NCBI GenBank assembly: GCA_946541575.1
Contig: CAMNJQ010000052.1
Span: forward strand, 1 to 39,238
Origin: an uncultured Clostridium sp.
GTDB taxonomy: Bacteria > Bacillota_I > Bacilli_A > RF39 > UBA660
Direction: 5' to 3'
Length of the DNA: 39,238 nucleotides
Every line of letters begins with the position of its first letter. Position 1 is the stretch's first letter. The position numbers and the translations under genes were made by a program. The notes under the pieces were generated by a model. It was given only the letters and a program-made list of their open reading frames with translations, had not been told where the DNA came from and did no database searches. Of this stretch, positions 15,968 to 25,028 are shown piece by piece.

Positions 15968-17365
15968 ATGTTTGATGTAATTATTGTAGGTGCAGGACCT
16001 GCTGGACTCTTTACTGCATATGAGCTTTTAGAAAATAATAGTGATATTAAAGTAGCAATACTTGATAGAGGGCTTAAAGCGGATAAAAGAGTTTGTCCGA
16101 TGAATAAATTTAAAACTGAATGTAAGAATTGTAAACCATGTGGAATTTTATCTGGATATGGTGGTGCTGGAACTTTTTCAGATGGAAAATTAAACTTTGT
16201 TCCTAAATTAGGAAAATCAGATTTGTTTAAATATATGGGGAGAGATGAAGCCTTTAAAATAATTGATGATACTGAAGAAATCTTTAATAAGTTTAATATG
16301 GATAGTAAAGTTTATCCTACTAATATGGATGAAGCAAATAAAATTAAAGAAAAAGTTGCTAAAACAGGTGCAAGCCTTTTACTTATAAAACAAAAACATT
16401 TAGGAAGTGATCATCTTCCTAAATATATTGATGATATTACAAAGTATCTTGAAGATAAGAATGTAGAAGTGTTTGAACATGCTGATGTACTAGATATTAT
16501 AGAGAATAAAGATAAAACATATGCAGTTAAGTATTTAAGTGGAAAAAAAGAAAAAGAAATAAATAGTAAGTTTGTAGTTGTAGCACCTGGAAGAACTGGT
16601 GCAAAATGGGTTCAAGAATTAGCAGATAAATATAATATTCCATATGTTTCTCAAAGTATTGAAATTGGAGTAAGAGTTGAAACAAGGCGTGAGATATTAA
16701 AAGATATTACTGATGTTATATATGATCCAACGATATTTATAAAAACAGATACTTATGGTGATGAAATAAGAACATTTTGTACTAATCCAGGAGGATTTGT
16801 TACAAAAGAAAATTATGAAGGATATATTTGTGTTAATGGACATTCATTAAAAGATATAAAATCAAATAATAGTAATTTTGCATTTATATCAAAAGTAAGT
16901 CTTACTCATCCAGTAACTAATACAAGATTGTATGGAGAATCAATAGCAAGAATTGCTAACGTTTTGGGTGATGGAAAACCAATAATACAATCTTTGAAGG
17001 ATTTGAAACAAGGAAGAAGAAGCGAATGGCATAGGATTGAAAAAGGGTTTATTGAACCTACATTAAAGGATTGTGTTGCTGGTGATTTAGCTTTAGTTCT
17101 TCCTCATAGAATAATAACTAATATTATTGAAGGACTAGAAAGACTAGATAAAATAATACCTGGAGTAAATAATGATGAAACACTTTTATATGGACCTGAA
17201 ATTAAGTTCTTTAGTAATGAAATAACAACAGATAATAATATGAAAATAGAAGGTCATAATATATACTTTATAGGCGATGGAGCTGGTAAAGCAGGAAATA
17301 TTGTAACTGCGGCAGCAACTGGTTTAATAGCAGCAAGAGATATAATAGAAAGGAATAAACAATAA
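15968..17365 (+). CDS. FAD-dependent dehydrogenase, COG2509 type
   Basis: 465 residues. The N-terminal dinucleotide-binding motif VGAGPAG (7-13) binds FAD. A Cys-rich segment follows (VCPMNKF, ECKNCKPCG), then GGAGTFSDGKLN, hallmark of the COG2509 flavoprotein group (uncharacterised NAD(P)/FAD-dependent dehydrogenases), and the C-terminal FAD-closing motif IYFIGDGAGKAGNIVTAAATG. The Cys cluster could be redox-active. The biological substrate of the group is unknown. It begins 12 bases after leuS with AAAGAGG, and its stop overlaps the next ATG (TAATG at 17363-17367), so leuS, this gene and the 17365 gene form one operon under the T-box. Confidence 0.85.
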   Translation: MFDVIIVGAGPAGLFTAYELLENNSDIKVAILDRGLKADKRVCPMNKFKTECKNCKPCGILSGYGGAGTFSDGKLNFVPKLGKSDLFKYMGRDEAFKIIDDTEEIFNKFNMDSKVYPTNMDEANKIKEKVAKTGASLLLIKQKHLGSDHLPKYIDDITKYLEDKNVEVFEHADVLDIIENKDKTYAVKYLSGKKEKEINSKFVVVAPGRTGAKWVQELADKYNIPYVSQSIEIGVRVETRREILKDITDVIYDPTIFIKTDTYGDEIRTFCTNPGGFVTKENYEGYICVNGHSLKDIKSNNSNFAFISKVSLTHPVTNTRLYGESIARIANVLGDGKPIIQSLKDLKQGRRSEWHRIEKGFIEPTLKDCVAGDLALVLPHRIITNIIEGLERLDKIIPGVNNDETLLYGPEIKFFSNEITTDNNMKIEGHNIYFIGDGAGKAGNIVTAAATGLIAARDIIERNKQ

Positions 17366-18063
17366 TGTTGATAAAAGACATTGAACCTAATGCTCAAAGT
17401 GGAAATTTAAGTCCTGATTTATTCTATTATGCTAGTACTGCTAATACTATTGTAAAAAATAGAGAAACATTAAAGTTAATGGTTGATAAGCCATGTTTAG
17501 AAGCATGTGAGTATTTATTTGATTGTAATATTCTAACTACAACAAGTTCTGCAAATAAAAATGATATAAGTGCTGGCTCTGGTTTTATTGGAGTTAATTA
17601 TGATTCTTTAGATGAAACAAATAAAGAAATATATAATAAGTTGAAAGAAAGACAATTAGTTAAAGAATTTGGAAGTCATAAAGATGCATATGGAATTAAC
17701 AAACATGATTTTTTAATTGAAATTCCTATTACAAGTGAAACAACAAGTGAGGAGTTTTCAAAAAAGTTAATGGAAATAGTTAAAGTTTTTCAAAAACAAG
17801 AACTTATATATGGTAGTTATAGTAAAGAAGAGTTTAAAAATATTGCCTATAATGGATTATCTAACTTTGTAATGACTGATGATTTTGTTGGAACGTTTGA
17901 AAAATATTTACTTTCTAAATATAAAAATGATATATATGTAGATAATATTTTAAAAGAGTATGCCTCAATTAATGAATTTTATTATGATGAACAAGAAGAA
18001 AGATATTGGATTTCTAAGGAATTGTATTTGAAAGCTAAGAGAATAAAGGAAAATAATAAATAG
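17365..18063 (+). CDS. Protein of unknown function coupled to the COG2509 flavoprotein
   Basis: 232 residues, acidic, no signal peptide or membrane helix. Its ATG shares one base with the stop of the flavoprotein gene, indicating translational coupling and perhaps a shared complex. Visible features are an N-terminal region with Cys in PCLEACEYLFDCN (Cys ~45, 49 and 55), a Ser/Thr-rich turn (TTTSSANKND), and a helical C-terminal half. No motif that I can tie to a known family. The Cys trio next to a Cys-rich flavoprotein makes a redox role possible, but this is inference only. Confidence 0.68.
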   Translation: MLIKDIEPNAQSGNLSPDLFYYASTANTIVKNRETLKLMVDKPCLEACEYLFDCNILTTTSSANKNDISAGSGFIGVNYDSLDETNKEIYNKLKERQLVKEFGSHKDAYGINKHDFLIEIPITSETTSEEFSKKLMEIVKVFQKQELIYGSYSKEEFKNIAYNGLSNFVMTDDFVGTFEKYLLSKYKNDIYVDNILKEYASINEFYYDEQEERYWISKELYLKAKRIKENNK

Positions 18064-18086
18064 AGGAAGATTATTCCTCTTTTTTT
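18062..18086 (+). terminator. Strong rho-independent terminator ending the leuS operon
   Basis: AGAGGAA (18062-18068) pairs with TTCCTCT (18074-18080) around GATTA, followed by six T. Confidence 0.9.
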
Positions 18087-18112
18087 GACAAAAAAAAATA
18101 TTAAAATATGAT
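18085..18112 (+). promoter_or_regulatory. Sigma-A-like promoter for the cse60-like gene
   Basis: Perfect -35 TTGACA (18085-18090), overlapping the upstream terminator T-tract; 16 bases; -10 TATGAT (18107-18112). Confidence 0.6.
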
Positions 18113-18132
18113 ATTTTTTTTGTGGTGATAAA

Positions 18133-18306
18133 ATGAAAGTTAAAATATTTGATGAATCTCATGAAGCTGATTTAGAAGAAGATATTAATAATTTTATTGA
18201 TGATAACGAAGAAATAAGTATTATTGATATAAAATATCAAGTATCAATTTCTACATATTCAGAAGAACAATTGTATTGTTTTTCTGCCATGATAATTTAT
18301 AAATAA
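18133..18306 (+). CDS. Small acidic sporulation protein, Cse60-like
   Basis: 57 residues, read from ATG 18133 with GGTG upstream, stop TAA 18304-18306. The sequence starts MKVKIFDESHEADLEEDINNF and ends CFSAMIIYK, with IIDIKYQVS in the middle. This layout (FDxxHEADLEx, DIKYQ, Y-C/M-F-A-IIY) matches my memory of Cse60, a small acidic B. subtilis protein made under sigma-E in the mother cell. The family also occurs where sporulation is unproven, so role is less certain than homology. Here the visible promoter looks sigma-A-like, not sigma-E-like. Single-gene unit. It supports, with sigG, a sporulation programme in this genome. Confidence 0.72.
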   Translation: MKVKIFDESHEADLEEDINNFIDDNEEISIIDIKYQVSISTYSEEQLYCFSAMIIYK

Positions 18307-18309
18307 TGT

Positions 18310-18338
18310 TTACCATGATGTATAAAAAGTGATATAAT
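18310..18338 (+). promoter_or_regulatory. Promoter for the 18371 gene
   Basis: TTACCA (18310-18315), 17 bases, TATAAT (18333-18338), extended -10 TG at 18330-18331. Confidence 0.7.
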
Positions 18339-18370
18339 TATCATAGATTTTTAATAGGAAGGTGTTGTAA

Positions 18371-19849
18371 ATGGCTAAGGCTAAAAGATTTTGTGAATCT
18401 TGTGGAAAAGAGTTAGAAGAAAATGCTTCTTTTTGTACTGGTTGTGGTGCAAAAGTTGGGGATAAAGAATCTTTAAAAGAGAAAAAAGAAGAAACTATTG
18501 AAATCAAGAAAGAAGAAGCTGTGGAAGAAAAAAAAGAACCAGTTAAGAAGAAAAGAAACAAAACTGCTATTATAATAGCTTCAGTTGTAGCAGTTCTTGT
18601 AATAGGATTAATAGCATTTTTAATATGGTTTTTTGTAATAAGAGATGATTCTAGTCCTTTTGAAAAAATGCTTAAAGAAGTAGCAAATACTACTGAGAAG
18701 AAAGTTAAAGAAGTAAAAGATAAAATTGAAGAAGACATGAAGGAAAATCAAAAAAAGGAACAAGAAAAAGAAGAAGAAAAATTTAATGGCTTTTTATATC
18801 CAATAAATGATGACTATGGATGGATTACTGATATAAATAAATCTTATTATATTATAAATAAAAAAGGTGAAGTTATAAGTAAAGTTAAATATGCTTATTC
18901 TCCTAACGATTTAATATTCTATGATGGATATTCTCAATTGAATGATGAAATATATAATTCAAAAGGATCAGTTGTATTATCAAAAAAAGATGGCTATGAA
19001 TCTATTAAATATACTAAAAAAGGTTTTGTAGTTGTTGAGATAAAAGAAGAAGATTATAAAGATACAACAATTAAAATGGGAATTTATGATTTAAATAAGA
19101 AAACATTTAATATGGAACCTGTTGAAGGAATAAATAGAATTGAATATTTAGGTGAAGGAATGTTTTTGATAGATCCAAATGGTAGAAGTGAACTTACTAC
19201 TAGTGTATATAATTCAGAAACAAAGAAATCTTTCTCAATTGGAGATCGTTTTGATGTTTTATTTGGTGAGTATAAAGATGGTTATATAGGATTTAGAGAT
19301 ATTAATAGTGATGAAATTTATTTATTAGATAAAAATGGTAATAAGAAATTAATATATAAAGATAAAAAGCATGTTTCAATTGGACAATATAATGATGGAC
19401 TTATTTATATTGACGATTCTTTTTATGATTTAGAAGGTAACAAGGTAATAGATCTTAAAGATGAAGGTGTAAGAGGTACTCCTCAATTTGTAAATGGATA
19501 TGCTTTAATATATTTTAATACAGGATATTTTACAATATTAGATAAGAGTACAAAAGAATATGTATTTACTCCAAGAAAATATATTGAAATTGGTAGATAT
19601 CATACAGGTGAGTATGAAATTGGAGTATTTGAGAAACAATATAAGTTATCTGAATCTGGACATTTAATTGTAAAAATTGGAAATGAAAATGTTTGGGCAA
19701 TTATGGATCATAATGGAGAAATTACTTATAAATTACCAGCTGGAGTTAATATTTTCTCACAAATTTCTGATAAAGGATATATTGCAGTTGATGGTAAAGA
19801 AGACTACTATATTACTGTTAATGGTAAAAAAATAGAAATAGAAAAGTAG
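18371..19849 (+). CDS. Zinc-ribbon membrane protein with WG-like beta-repeat external domain
   Basis: 492 residues. A zinc ribbon (CESCG, CTGCG; residues 8-26) is followed by a Lys/Glu-rich linker, one membrane helix (about 64-88), a charged helical stalk (about 95-140), and ~350 residues of repeated strands with Gly/Asp/Asn turns (patterns like DDYGWITDI, IINKKGEVI, YDLEGNKVI, NVWAIMDHNGEI), reminiscent of WG or beta-propeller repeats. Topology: zinc ribbon in the cytoplasm, repeat domain outside. Such repeats in other bacteria bind cell-wall or protein partners; the partner here is unknown. ATG 18371 follows GGAAGGTG. Own promoter and terminator. The zinc ribbon resembles that of the 2436 gene. 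Confidence 0.78.
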   Translation: MAKAKRFCESCGKELEENASFCTGCGAKVGDKESLKEKKEETIEIKKEEAVEEKKEPVKKKRNKTAIIIASVVAVLVIGLIAFLIWFFVIRDDSSPFEKMLKEVANTTEKKVKEVKDKIEEDMKENQKKEQEKEEEKFNGFLYPINDDYGWITDINKSYYIINKKGEVISKVKYAYSPNDLIFYDGYSQLNDEIYNSKGSVVLSKKDGYESIKYTKKGFVVVEIKEEDYKDTTIKMGIYDLNKKTFNMEPVEGINRIEYLGEGMFLIDPNGRSELTTSVYNSETKKSFSIGDRFDVLFGEYKDGYIGFRDINSDEIYLLDKNGNKKLIYKDKKHVSIGQYNDGLIYIDDSFYDLEGNKVIDLKDEGVRGTPQFVNGYALIYFNTGYFTILDKSTKEYVFTPRKYIEIGRYHTGEYEIGVFEKQYKLSESGHLIVKIGNENVWAIMDHNGEITYKLPAGVNIFSQISDKGYIAVDGKEDYYITVNGKKIEIEK

Positions 19850-19851
19850 AT

Positions 19852-19884
19852 AAAAAGTTTGTTTTAAAAAAGCAAACTTTTTCA
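19852..19884 (+). terminator. Rho-independent terminator
   Basis: AAAAAGTTTG (19852-19861) pairs perfectly with CAAACTTTTT (19873-19882) around an 11-base loop. Confidence 0.75.
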
Positions 19885-19935
19885 TTTACTTTGTATACAA
19901 AACAATTTATAATTATTATTAGTTTTTAATATAAT
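19885..19935 (+). promoter_or_regulatory. Promoter region of the ABC exporter (two candidate -10s)
   Basis: Candidates are TTTACT (19885-19890)-N17-TATAAT (19908-19913) and TTATAA (19907-19912)-N17-TATAAT (19930-19935). The first leaves a normal leader to ATG 19952. Which one is used cannot be told from sequence. Confidence 0.45.
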
Positions 19936-19951
19936 GTTGATGGAGGTCAAT

Positions 19952-22507
19952 ATGTTAGAGTTAAAAAAGATTAATAAAAGCTATACAACTGGTGAGTTTA
20001 CTCAACATGCTTTAAAAAATATAAGCTTAAAATTTAGAAAAAGTGAATTTGTTGCTATTTTAGGTCCATCTGGATCTGGTAAAACAACAATGTTAAATAT
20101 AATTGGTGGTTTAGATAGATATGATTCTGGTGATTTAATCATTAATAATCGTTCTACAAAGATGTTTAAAAATAGTGATTGGGATGCTTATAGAAATAAT
20201 TGTATTGGGTTTGTTTTCCAAAACTATAATTTAATAACTCATTTATCAATACTTGAAAATATTGAACTTGCTATGACATTAAGCGGAGTAAATGCTAAGA
20301 AAAGGAAAAAGAAAGCTCTTGATGCATTAAAGAAAGTTGGACTTTTCGAACATGCTCATAAAAAACCTAATCAATTATCTGGTGGACAGATGCAACGTGT
20401 TGCAATAGCAAGAGCTCTTGTAAATGATCCAGATATTATATTAGCAGATGAACCAACTGGGGCATTAGATTCAAAAACATCTGTTCAAATAATGGAACTT
20501 ATAAAAGAAATATCAAAAGATAAATTAGTTATAATGGTAACTCATAATAGTGAACTTGCATATTCTTATGCAAATAGAATTGTTGAGTTCAAAGATGGGG
20601 AAGTTATAGATGATACTAATCCAGTTAAAGATAATGAAGATGTAGAAAAAGAATATAATATTAAAAGAACTTCAATGAATTTTTTAACAGCTTTAAAATT
20701 ATCTTTTAATAATATTAAAACTAAAAAGGGAAGAACTATAATAACTGCTTTTGCATCAAGTATAGGTATTATTGGTATAGCTTTAATTCTTTCTTTATCA
20801 AATGGATTTGATAAGCAGATAGATAAATTTGAAACAGATACTTTGTCTTCTTTACCAATTCTTATATCTAAAGAAGCAATGAGTTTAAATTCTGAAAATA
20901 TGAAGTCATTATCAAATAAGAAAAAAGAAAATAAGTTTACTGATAAAGAAGTAGTATTTCCAAGAGATGCTATTGTTGATCAATTGACTCATACTAATAT
21001 TTTTTCAGAAGAATATATGAATTATTTAGATAATATTGAAAAAAGTAATGTATTAGGAGTTGCATATACAAGATTACTTTCAATAAATGTACTTGGAAAA
21101 ATTGGTGGAAGAGTAACTATTATTCCAACTAACCTTTCTTTACAATCTACTAGTGTTTCTTCTTTATATGCTTCGTCATATTTTCAACCATTACCAGCAA
21201 AATTAGATGATTCAAAAGAAGGAGTAGTTGAAAGACATTATGATGTTTTAAAAGGAAAATTACCTGAATCTAAAGAAGAGCTTGTTTTAGTAGTAGATAA
21301 TGCTAATCAAGTTGATAAGAAATTAATAAGCTTTTTAGGATTGAATGAAAATCAAAATGAAATATCTTTTGATGACATAATAGGAAGAGAGTTTAAATTA
21401 ATTTTAAATAAAGATTTTTACATTTCATTAGGAAAAACTTATACTGTTAATATTGATTTTAATTCATTATATGAAAGTAATAATGCAATTACTTTAAAAG
21501 TAGTAGGTATAATAAGAGCTAAAGAAGATAGTAAATTATATCAACAAGGTGCCAATATTGGATATACAGAAGATTTAGTTGATTATGTTTTAAATGAAAA
21601 TAAAAATTCTGGAATTGTTAAATTACAAGAACAAGTAGATTACAATGTTTTAACCGGAGAAAAATTTGACTTAACTACTGAAGAAGGAAAAGCTACAAAG
21701 TCATATATTCTTCAAATGCTTGGTGGAGATACTACACCATTTATGATTAGTATTTATTCAAGAGACTTTGATGCTAAAGAATCTATTATTAAATATTTAG
21801 ATAAATATAATGATAGAATTATTGAAGATGTTAAAACTCATGCAGAGTCATATATAAATTATTTAGTAGAAAATGTTAAGGATAATAATGATGTAAGACT
21901 TAGAAATATTGATAAAACTATTCAGGAAGTAACACCTAAAATAGTAAATCTTACTTATGCAGATGGAAAAATAAATGGAAATATTAATTTTGAAACAGCT
22001 GAGTTTGTAATAGAAAACAATAAGGTAAAGAGTAGTAGTGGAGGAGTAACTTATACTGATTTATCTGATACGATAGTTGCTTTATCTGGATCAATTATGG
22101 ATGCAGTTACATATGTTCTTGTTGGATTTTCTTCTATTTCGTTAATAGTATCAAGTATTATGATTGGTATAATAACTTATATATCTGTATTGGAAAGAAC
22201 AAAAGAAATTGGTATTTTAAGAGCAATAGGTGCTAGAAAAAAAGATATAACTCGTGTGTTTAATGCAGAAACATTTATAATTGGTATAACTTCAGGATTA
22301 ATTGGTATAATTATTGCATTAATATTAACTATTCCTATTAATATCGTATTATATGATTTGACTGAATTATCAAATGTAGCTCAGTTAAATCCATTACATG
22401 CCTTAATATTAATAATAGTAAGTATGACTTTAACTATGATTGGTGGATTAATACCAGCTCATATAGCTAGTAAAAAAGATCCTGTAGAAGCTTTAAGAAC
22501 TGAATAA
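19952..22507 (+). CDS. ABC transporter, fused ATPase and MacB/FtsX-type permease
   Basis: 851 residues. The ATPase spans ~1-225: Walker A GPSGSGKT (38-45), Q-loop Gln90, signature LSGGQ (142-146), Walker B IILADE (162-167), D-loop, and H-loop VTHN. It is of the LolD/MacB class. A first membrane helix (about 262-284) precedes a ~400-residue extracellular domain, then three C-terminal helices with the FtsX/MacB-PCD core [19 protein letters not shown] and the closing PVEALRTE. Such type VII ABC systems act as mechanotransmission exporters or regulators, for example in antimicrobial-peptide resistance, not as importers. ATG 19952 has GGAGG (19942-19946). No two-component system adjoins it, so its trigger is unknown. 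Single-gene operon with a terminator. Confidence 0.9.
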   Translation: MLELKKINKSYTTGEFTQHALKNISLKFRKSEFVAILGPSGSGKTTMLNIIGGLDRYDSGDLIINNRSTKMFKNSDWDAYRNNCIGFVFQNYNLITHLSILENIELAMTLSGVNAKKRKKKALDALKKVGLFEHAHKKPNQLSGGQMQRVAIARALVNDPDIILADEPTGALDSKTSVQIMELIKEISKDKLVIMVTHNSELAYSYANRIVEFKDGEVIDDTNPVKDNEDVEKEYNIKRTSMNFLTALKLSFNNIKTKKGRTIITAFASSIGIIGIALILSLSNGFDKQIDKFETDTLSSLPILISKEAMSLNSENMKSLSNKKKENKFTDKEVVFPRDAIVDQLTHTNIFSEEYMNYLDNIEKSNVLGVAYTRLLSINVLGKIGGRVTIIPTNLSLQSTSVSSLYASSYFQPLPAKLDDSKEGVVERHYDVLKGKLPESKEELVLVVDNANQVDKKLISFLGLNENQNEISFDDIIGREFKLILNKDFYISLGKTYTVNIDFNSLYESNNAITLKVVGIIRAKEDSKLYQQGANIGYTEDLVDYVLNENKNSGIVKLQEQVDYNVLTGEKFDLTTEEGKATKSYILQMLGGDTTPFMISIYSRDFDAKESIIKYLDKYNDRIIEDVKTHAESYINYLVENVKDNNDVRLRNIDKTIQEVTPKIVNLTYADGKINGNINFETAEFVIENNKVKSSSGGVTYTDLSDTIVALSGSIMDAVTYVLVGFSSISLIVSSIMIGIITYISVLERTKEIGILRAIGARKKDITRVFNAETFIIGITSGLIGIIIALILTIPINIVLYDLTELSNVAQLNPLHALILIIVSMTLTMIGGLIPAHIASKKDPVEALRTE

Positions 22508-22536
22508 AGTATAGATTAAAATATCTATACTTTTTT
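22507..22536 (+). terminator. Rho-independent terminator
   Basis: AAGTATAGAT (22507-22516) pairs with ATCTATACTT (22523-22532) around TAAAAT, followed by T to 22536. Confidence 0.88.
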
Positions 22537-22540
22537 AAAT

Positions 22541-22569
22541 TTGAAATACTAATTAATATTTGTTATACT
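22541..22569 (+). promoter_or_regulatory. Promoter of the first glycosyltransferase unit
   Basis: TTGAAA (22541-22546), 17 bases, TATACT (22564-22569), with extended -10 TG at 22561-22562. Confidence 0.78.
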
Positions 22570-22596
22570 TTAGTTGTTTATAAGATTGGTGATAAA

Positions 22597-23706
22597 ATGA
22601 AGAAGAAAATATTATTTGGAATAACTAGTTTAAAACTAGGTGGTGCTGAAAGAGTCTTAGTAGATATAGTTAATAGCATATGTAATAAATATGATATTAC
22701 TATTTTTACTCTTTATAATAATGGTGAATTTGAATCTGAATTAGATAAAAAAGTTAAAATTATTAGTATGTATAAAAAAACTTATAATGAATTAAGTTTA
22801 ATTGAAAAAAAGGTATTATCTTTAAAACTAGTTAATAAAAAAGCAAGAGAAAATATTTATCGTAAATATGTAAATGATAATTATGATGTAGAAATAGCAT
22901 TTTTGGAAGGACCAATTTCATGGATATTTAGTACTCCTAGTAAAGCTAAAAAAATTGCTTGGATACATAGTGATATAAGAGATATTTTTGGTAAAGGGAA
23001 AAATGCGGAAAGAAAAAAAGTACTTAGTGGAAAATGTTATGAAAATTTTGATAATCTAGTATTTGTTTCAAATGATAATTTAGAGAAATTTAAAATACAA
23101 TATCCAGAAAATAGTTGTAATAAACTTGTAATATATAATTATTTAAATACTAATTTAGTAATAGAAAAGTCTAATAGAGAAAATGCTAATGAAATTAAGG
23201 ATGATTTAGTATCATTTATACAAGTTAGTAGAATAGTAGAGGAAAAAGCTTTGTTCAGGCTATTAGAAGTACATGAAAGATTAATTAAAGATAATTACAT
23301 TCATAGAATTTATATCGTTGGAGATGGACCTTTGATGAGTGAATTATCAAGTAAAGTAAAAGAAAAAAAATTAGAAAATACTTTTGTATTATTAGGTAAA
23401 AAAAGTAATCCTTATCCATATGTAAAAAAGTGTGACTATTTTCTTTTAACTTCATTTTATGAGGGATATCCAATGGTTTTATTAGAAGCAAAAGCAATGA
23501 ATAAATATGTTTTAATTACAGATTCTGCTGCTAGAGAAACATTAGTAGATTATCGTGATAATAGTATGATTGTAGACAATTCAGAAGATGGAATTTATGC
23601 TGGCATAAAAAAAATAATTGAGAAAAAACCTAAAGTAAATCTTAAAAATAAGTTTGATAATAAAAGTGTTTTAGATAAAATAATTAATTTGATAGAAGGT
23701 GATTAA
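22597..23706 (+). CDS. Glycosyltransferase family 4 (GT-B, retaining)
   Basis: 369 residues, normal for GT4. The N-terminal half begins ILFGITSLKLGGAERV, the glycine loop of acceptor-side GT4 domains. The donor half has FIQVSRIVEEKA, YIVGDGPLMSEL, and the catalytic EX7E motif Glu289-Glu297 in FYEGYPMVLLEAKAM. It should move a sugar from a nucleotide donor to a lipid- or glycan-bound acceptor at the inner face of the membrane. No membrane helix. The start ATG follows GGTGATAAAATG-type spacing. The stop is two bases before the GT2 gene, whose ribosome site GGTGATT lies over this stop, so they form a coupled pair under one promoter. Donor sugar not predictable. Confidence 0.88.
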   Translation: MKKKILFGITSLKLGGAERVLVDIVNSICNKYDITIFTLYNNGEFESELDKKVKIISMYKKTYNELSLIEKKVLSLKLVNKKARENIYRKYVNDNYDVEIAFLEGPISWIFSTPSKAKKIAWIHSDIRDIFGKGKNAERKKVLSGKCYENFDNLVFVSNDNLEKFKIQYPENSCNKLVIYNYLNTNLVIEKSNRENANEIKDDLVSFIQVSRIVEEKALFRLLEVHERLIKDNYIHRIYIVGDGPLMSELSSKVKEKKLENTFVLLGKKSNPYPYVKKCDYFLLTSFYEGYPMVLLEAKAMNKYVLITDSAARETLVDYRDNSMIVDNSEDGIYAGIKKIIEKKPKVNLKNKFDNKSVLDKIINLIEGD

Positions 23707-23708
23707 TT

Positions 23709-24602
23709 ATGAAAATAAGTTTAGTAACTGCTACTTATAATAGAGAAAAATTATTACATAATTTATATGAAAGTATTGTTAATAATTATAAAACTTTTAA
23801 AGATATTGAATGGATTATTATTGATGATGGTAGTGTTGATAATACTAAAAAAATAGTAGATAAGTGGATTAAAAATAGTAAATTTGAAATTAAATATTAT
23901 TATCAAGAAAATCAGGGTAAAATGAGAGCTATTAATAATGTTATGAAGTATGTTACTGGAGATATTATTATTGAAATAGATAGTGATGATTTTTTAGTAG
24001 ATAATGTTTTAAGTAAAATTAGTAATGATTATAAAAGACTTGATAATGAAAATGTATATGGTATTGTTTACAAAAAGAAAATAATTGGTGAAAATAGTGA
24101 TGTAAAAAATATAAAAGAAATAGATAATAAAGTAATAAAAATGTTTGATATTTATAATAAATATGAATATGAATTGGATTTAGCTTTAACTTTTAAAGCA
24201 GATATAAGAAAAAAGTATAATTATCCACTTGAAAAAGATGAGAAATTTGTTACTGAGGCCAGGTTATATTATAGATTAGATAAAGAATATGATGGCTTAC
24301 TATTTGAAAATGAAGATATTATTGTAGCAGAATATAGGGAAGATGGATATACTGAAAATATAAAAAAAGTATTTAAAAAATATCCATTTGGCTATTATGA
24401 ATTCTTTAAAGAATGCTTAAGTTATTGTAATATAAATAATACAGTTTTTAAGAAAAGATTATATTTTATTAAACATTATATTTTATTTAGTTATTTAACT
24501 AAAAAGAAGAAAAGAGAATGTATTAAAGGAGTTAAAGGATTTAATAAATTATTAGTTTTTTTATTAATTATTCCTGGTTATATTAAATCTAGTAAGTTTT
24601 AA
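23709..24602 (+). CDS. Glycosyltransferase family 2 (GT-A, inverting)
   Basis: 297 residues. MKISLVTATYNREKLL is the GT2 N-terminal strand; EWIIIDDGSVDNT binds the nucleotide; IEIDSDDF (Asp91, Asp93, Asp94) is the DXD metal site; QGKMRAINN fits the N/G-rich stretch before it. A Lys-rich C-terminal region ends in a hydrophobic stretch (about 275-293) that may associate with the membrane. Close spacing to the GT4 gene indicates joint action on one glycan, presumably successive sugar additions. No terminator is obvious after it. Confidence 0.87.
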   Translation: MKISLVTATYNREKLLHNLYESIVNNYKTFKDIEWIIIDDGSVDNTKKIVDKWIKNSKFEIKYYYQENQGKMRAINNVMKYVTGDIIIEIDSDDFLVDNVLSKISNDYKRLDNENVYGIVYKKKIIGENSDVKNIKEIDNKVIKMFDIYNKYEYELDLALTFKADIRKKYNYPLEKDEKFVTEARLYYRLDKEYDGLLFENEDIIVAEYREDGYTENIKKVFKKYPFGYYEFFKECLSYCNINNTVFKKRLYFIKHYILFSYLTKKKKRECIKGVKGFNKLLVFLLIIPGYIKSSKF

Positions 24603-24968
24603 ATTTGTTTTCGTTTTTTTTATATGATAAAATAAAAGAAAGATTTGTTTTAATATGCATTAGATATGGGGTTAATTACAAATGTATAATTCAACATTGG
24701 GATTTGGGAAACATTTTGTATTTATCTTTTATTAGCAAAAAATGATATAGAACTAAAAAACGATTCTTTTTGACGATTATGAAATATACCGATATGTTTG
24801 TTTATACTTATATTTAATTGCTTTTGATTGCTAATAGAATTAATTATAATTTTTTTAAGATTTTTAAATAATTAATCTATCATTTAAATAATAAAATTTG
24901 GAGTTAAAAAATAAGGTACCAATCATGAAAGAATTATCGACGTTTAGTAATAATGTAAAATAAAAAAT
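24603..24968. other. Gene-free gap between the two glycosyltransferase units
   Basis: About 370 bases, extremely A+T-rich, with stop codons scattered through all frames and no ORF supported by a ribosome site. I see no RNA gene, clear hairpin terminator, insertion sequence or long repeat. Isolated words such as TTGACG near 24767 do not pair with a good -10. It may be the remnant of a lost gene at the join of the two units; the sequence alone does not prove that. Confidence 0.5.
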
Positions 24969-24997
24969 GTGACAAAACATATAGTATAGTTTATAAT
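24969..24997 (+). promoter_or_regulatory. Promoter of the second glycosyltransferase unit
   Basis: GTGACA (24969-24974), 17 bases, TATAAT (24992-24997). Transcription would start near 25004 and read through four overlapping or abutting genes to 32578. Confidence 0.7.
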
Positions 24998-25028
24998 AAA
25001 ATGTAAATACAAGGAAAGATGTGATTAT

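Noticed and set aside
18310-18738. Minus-strand open frame of 142 codons over the zinc-ribbon gene start
   Set aside because: Complement of Lys/Glu-rich codons; overlaps the promoter and start of a recognisable gene.
24767-24800. TTGACG word in the gap, as a possible promoter
   Set aside because: No -10 at a suitable distance and no gene close behind; a better promoter is at 24969-24997.
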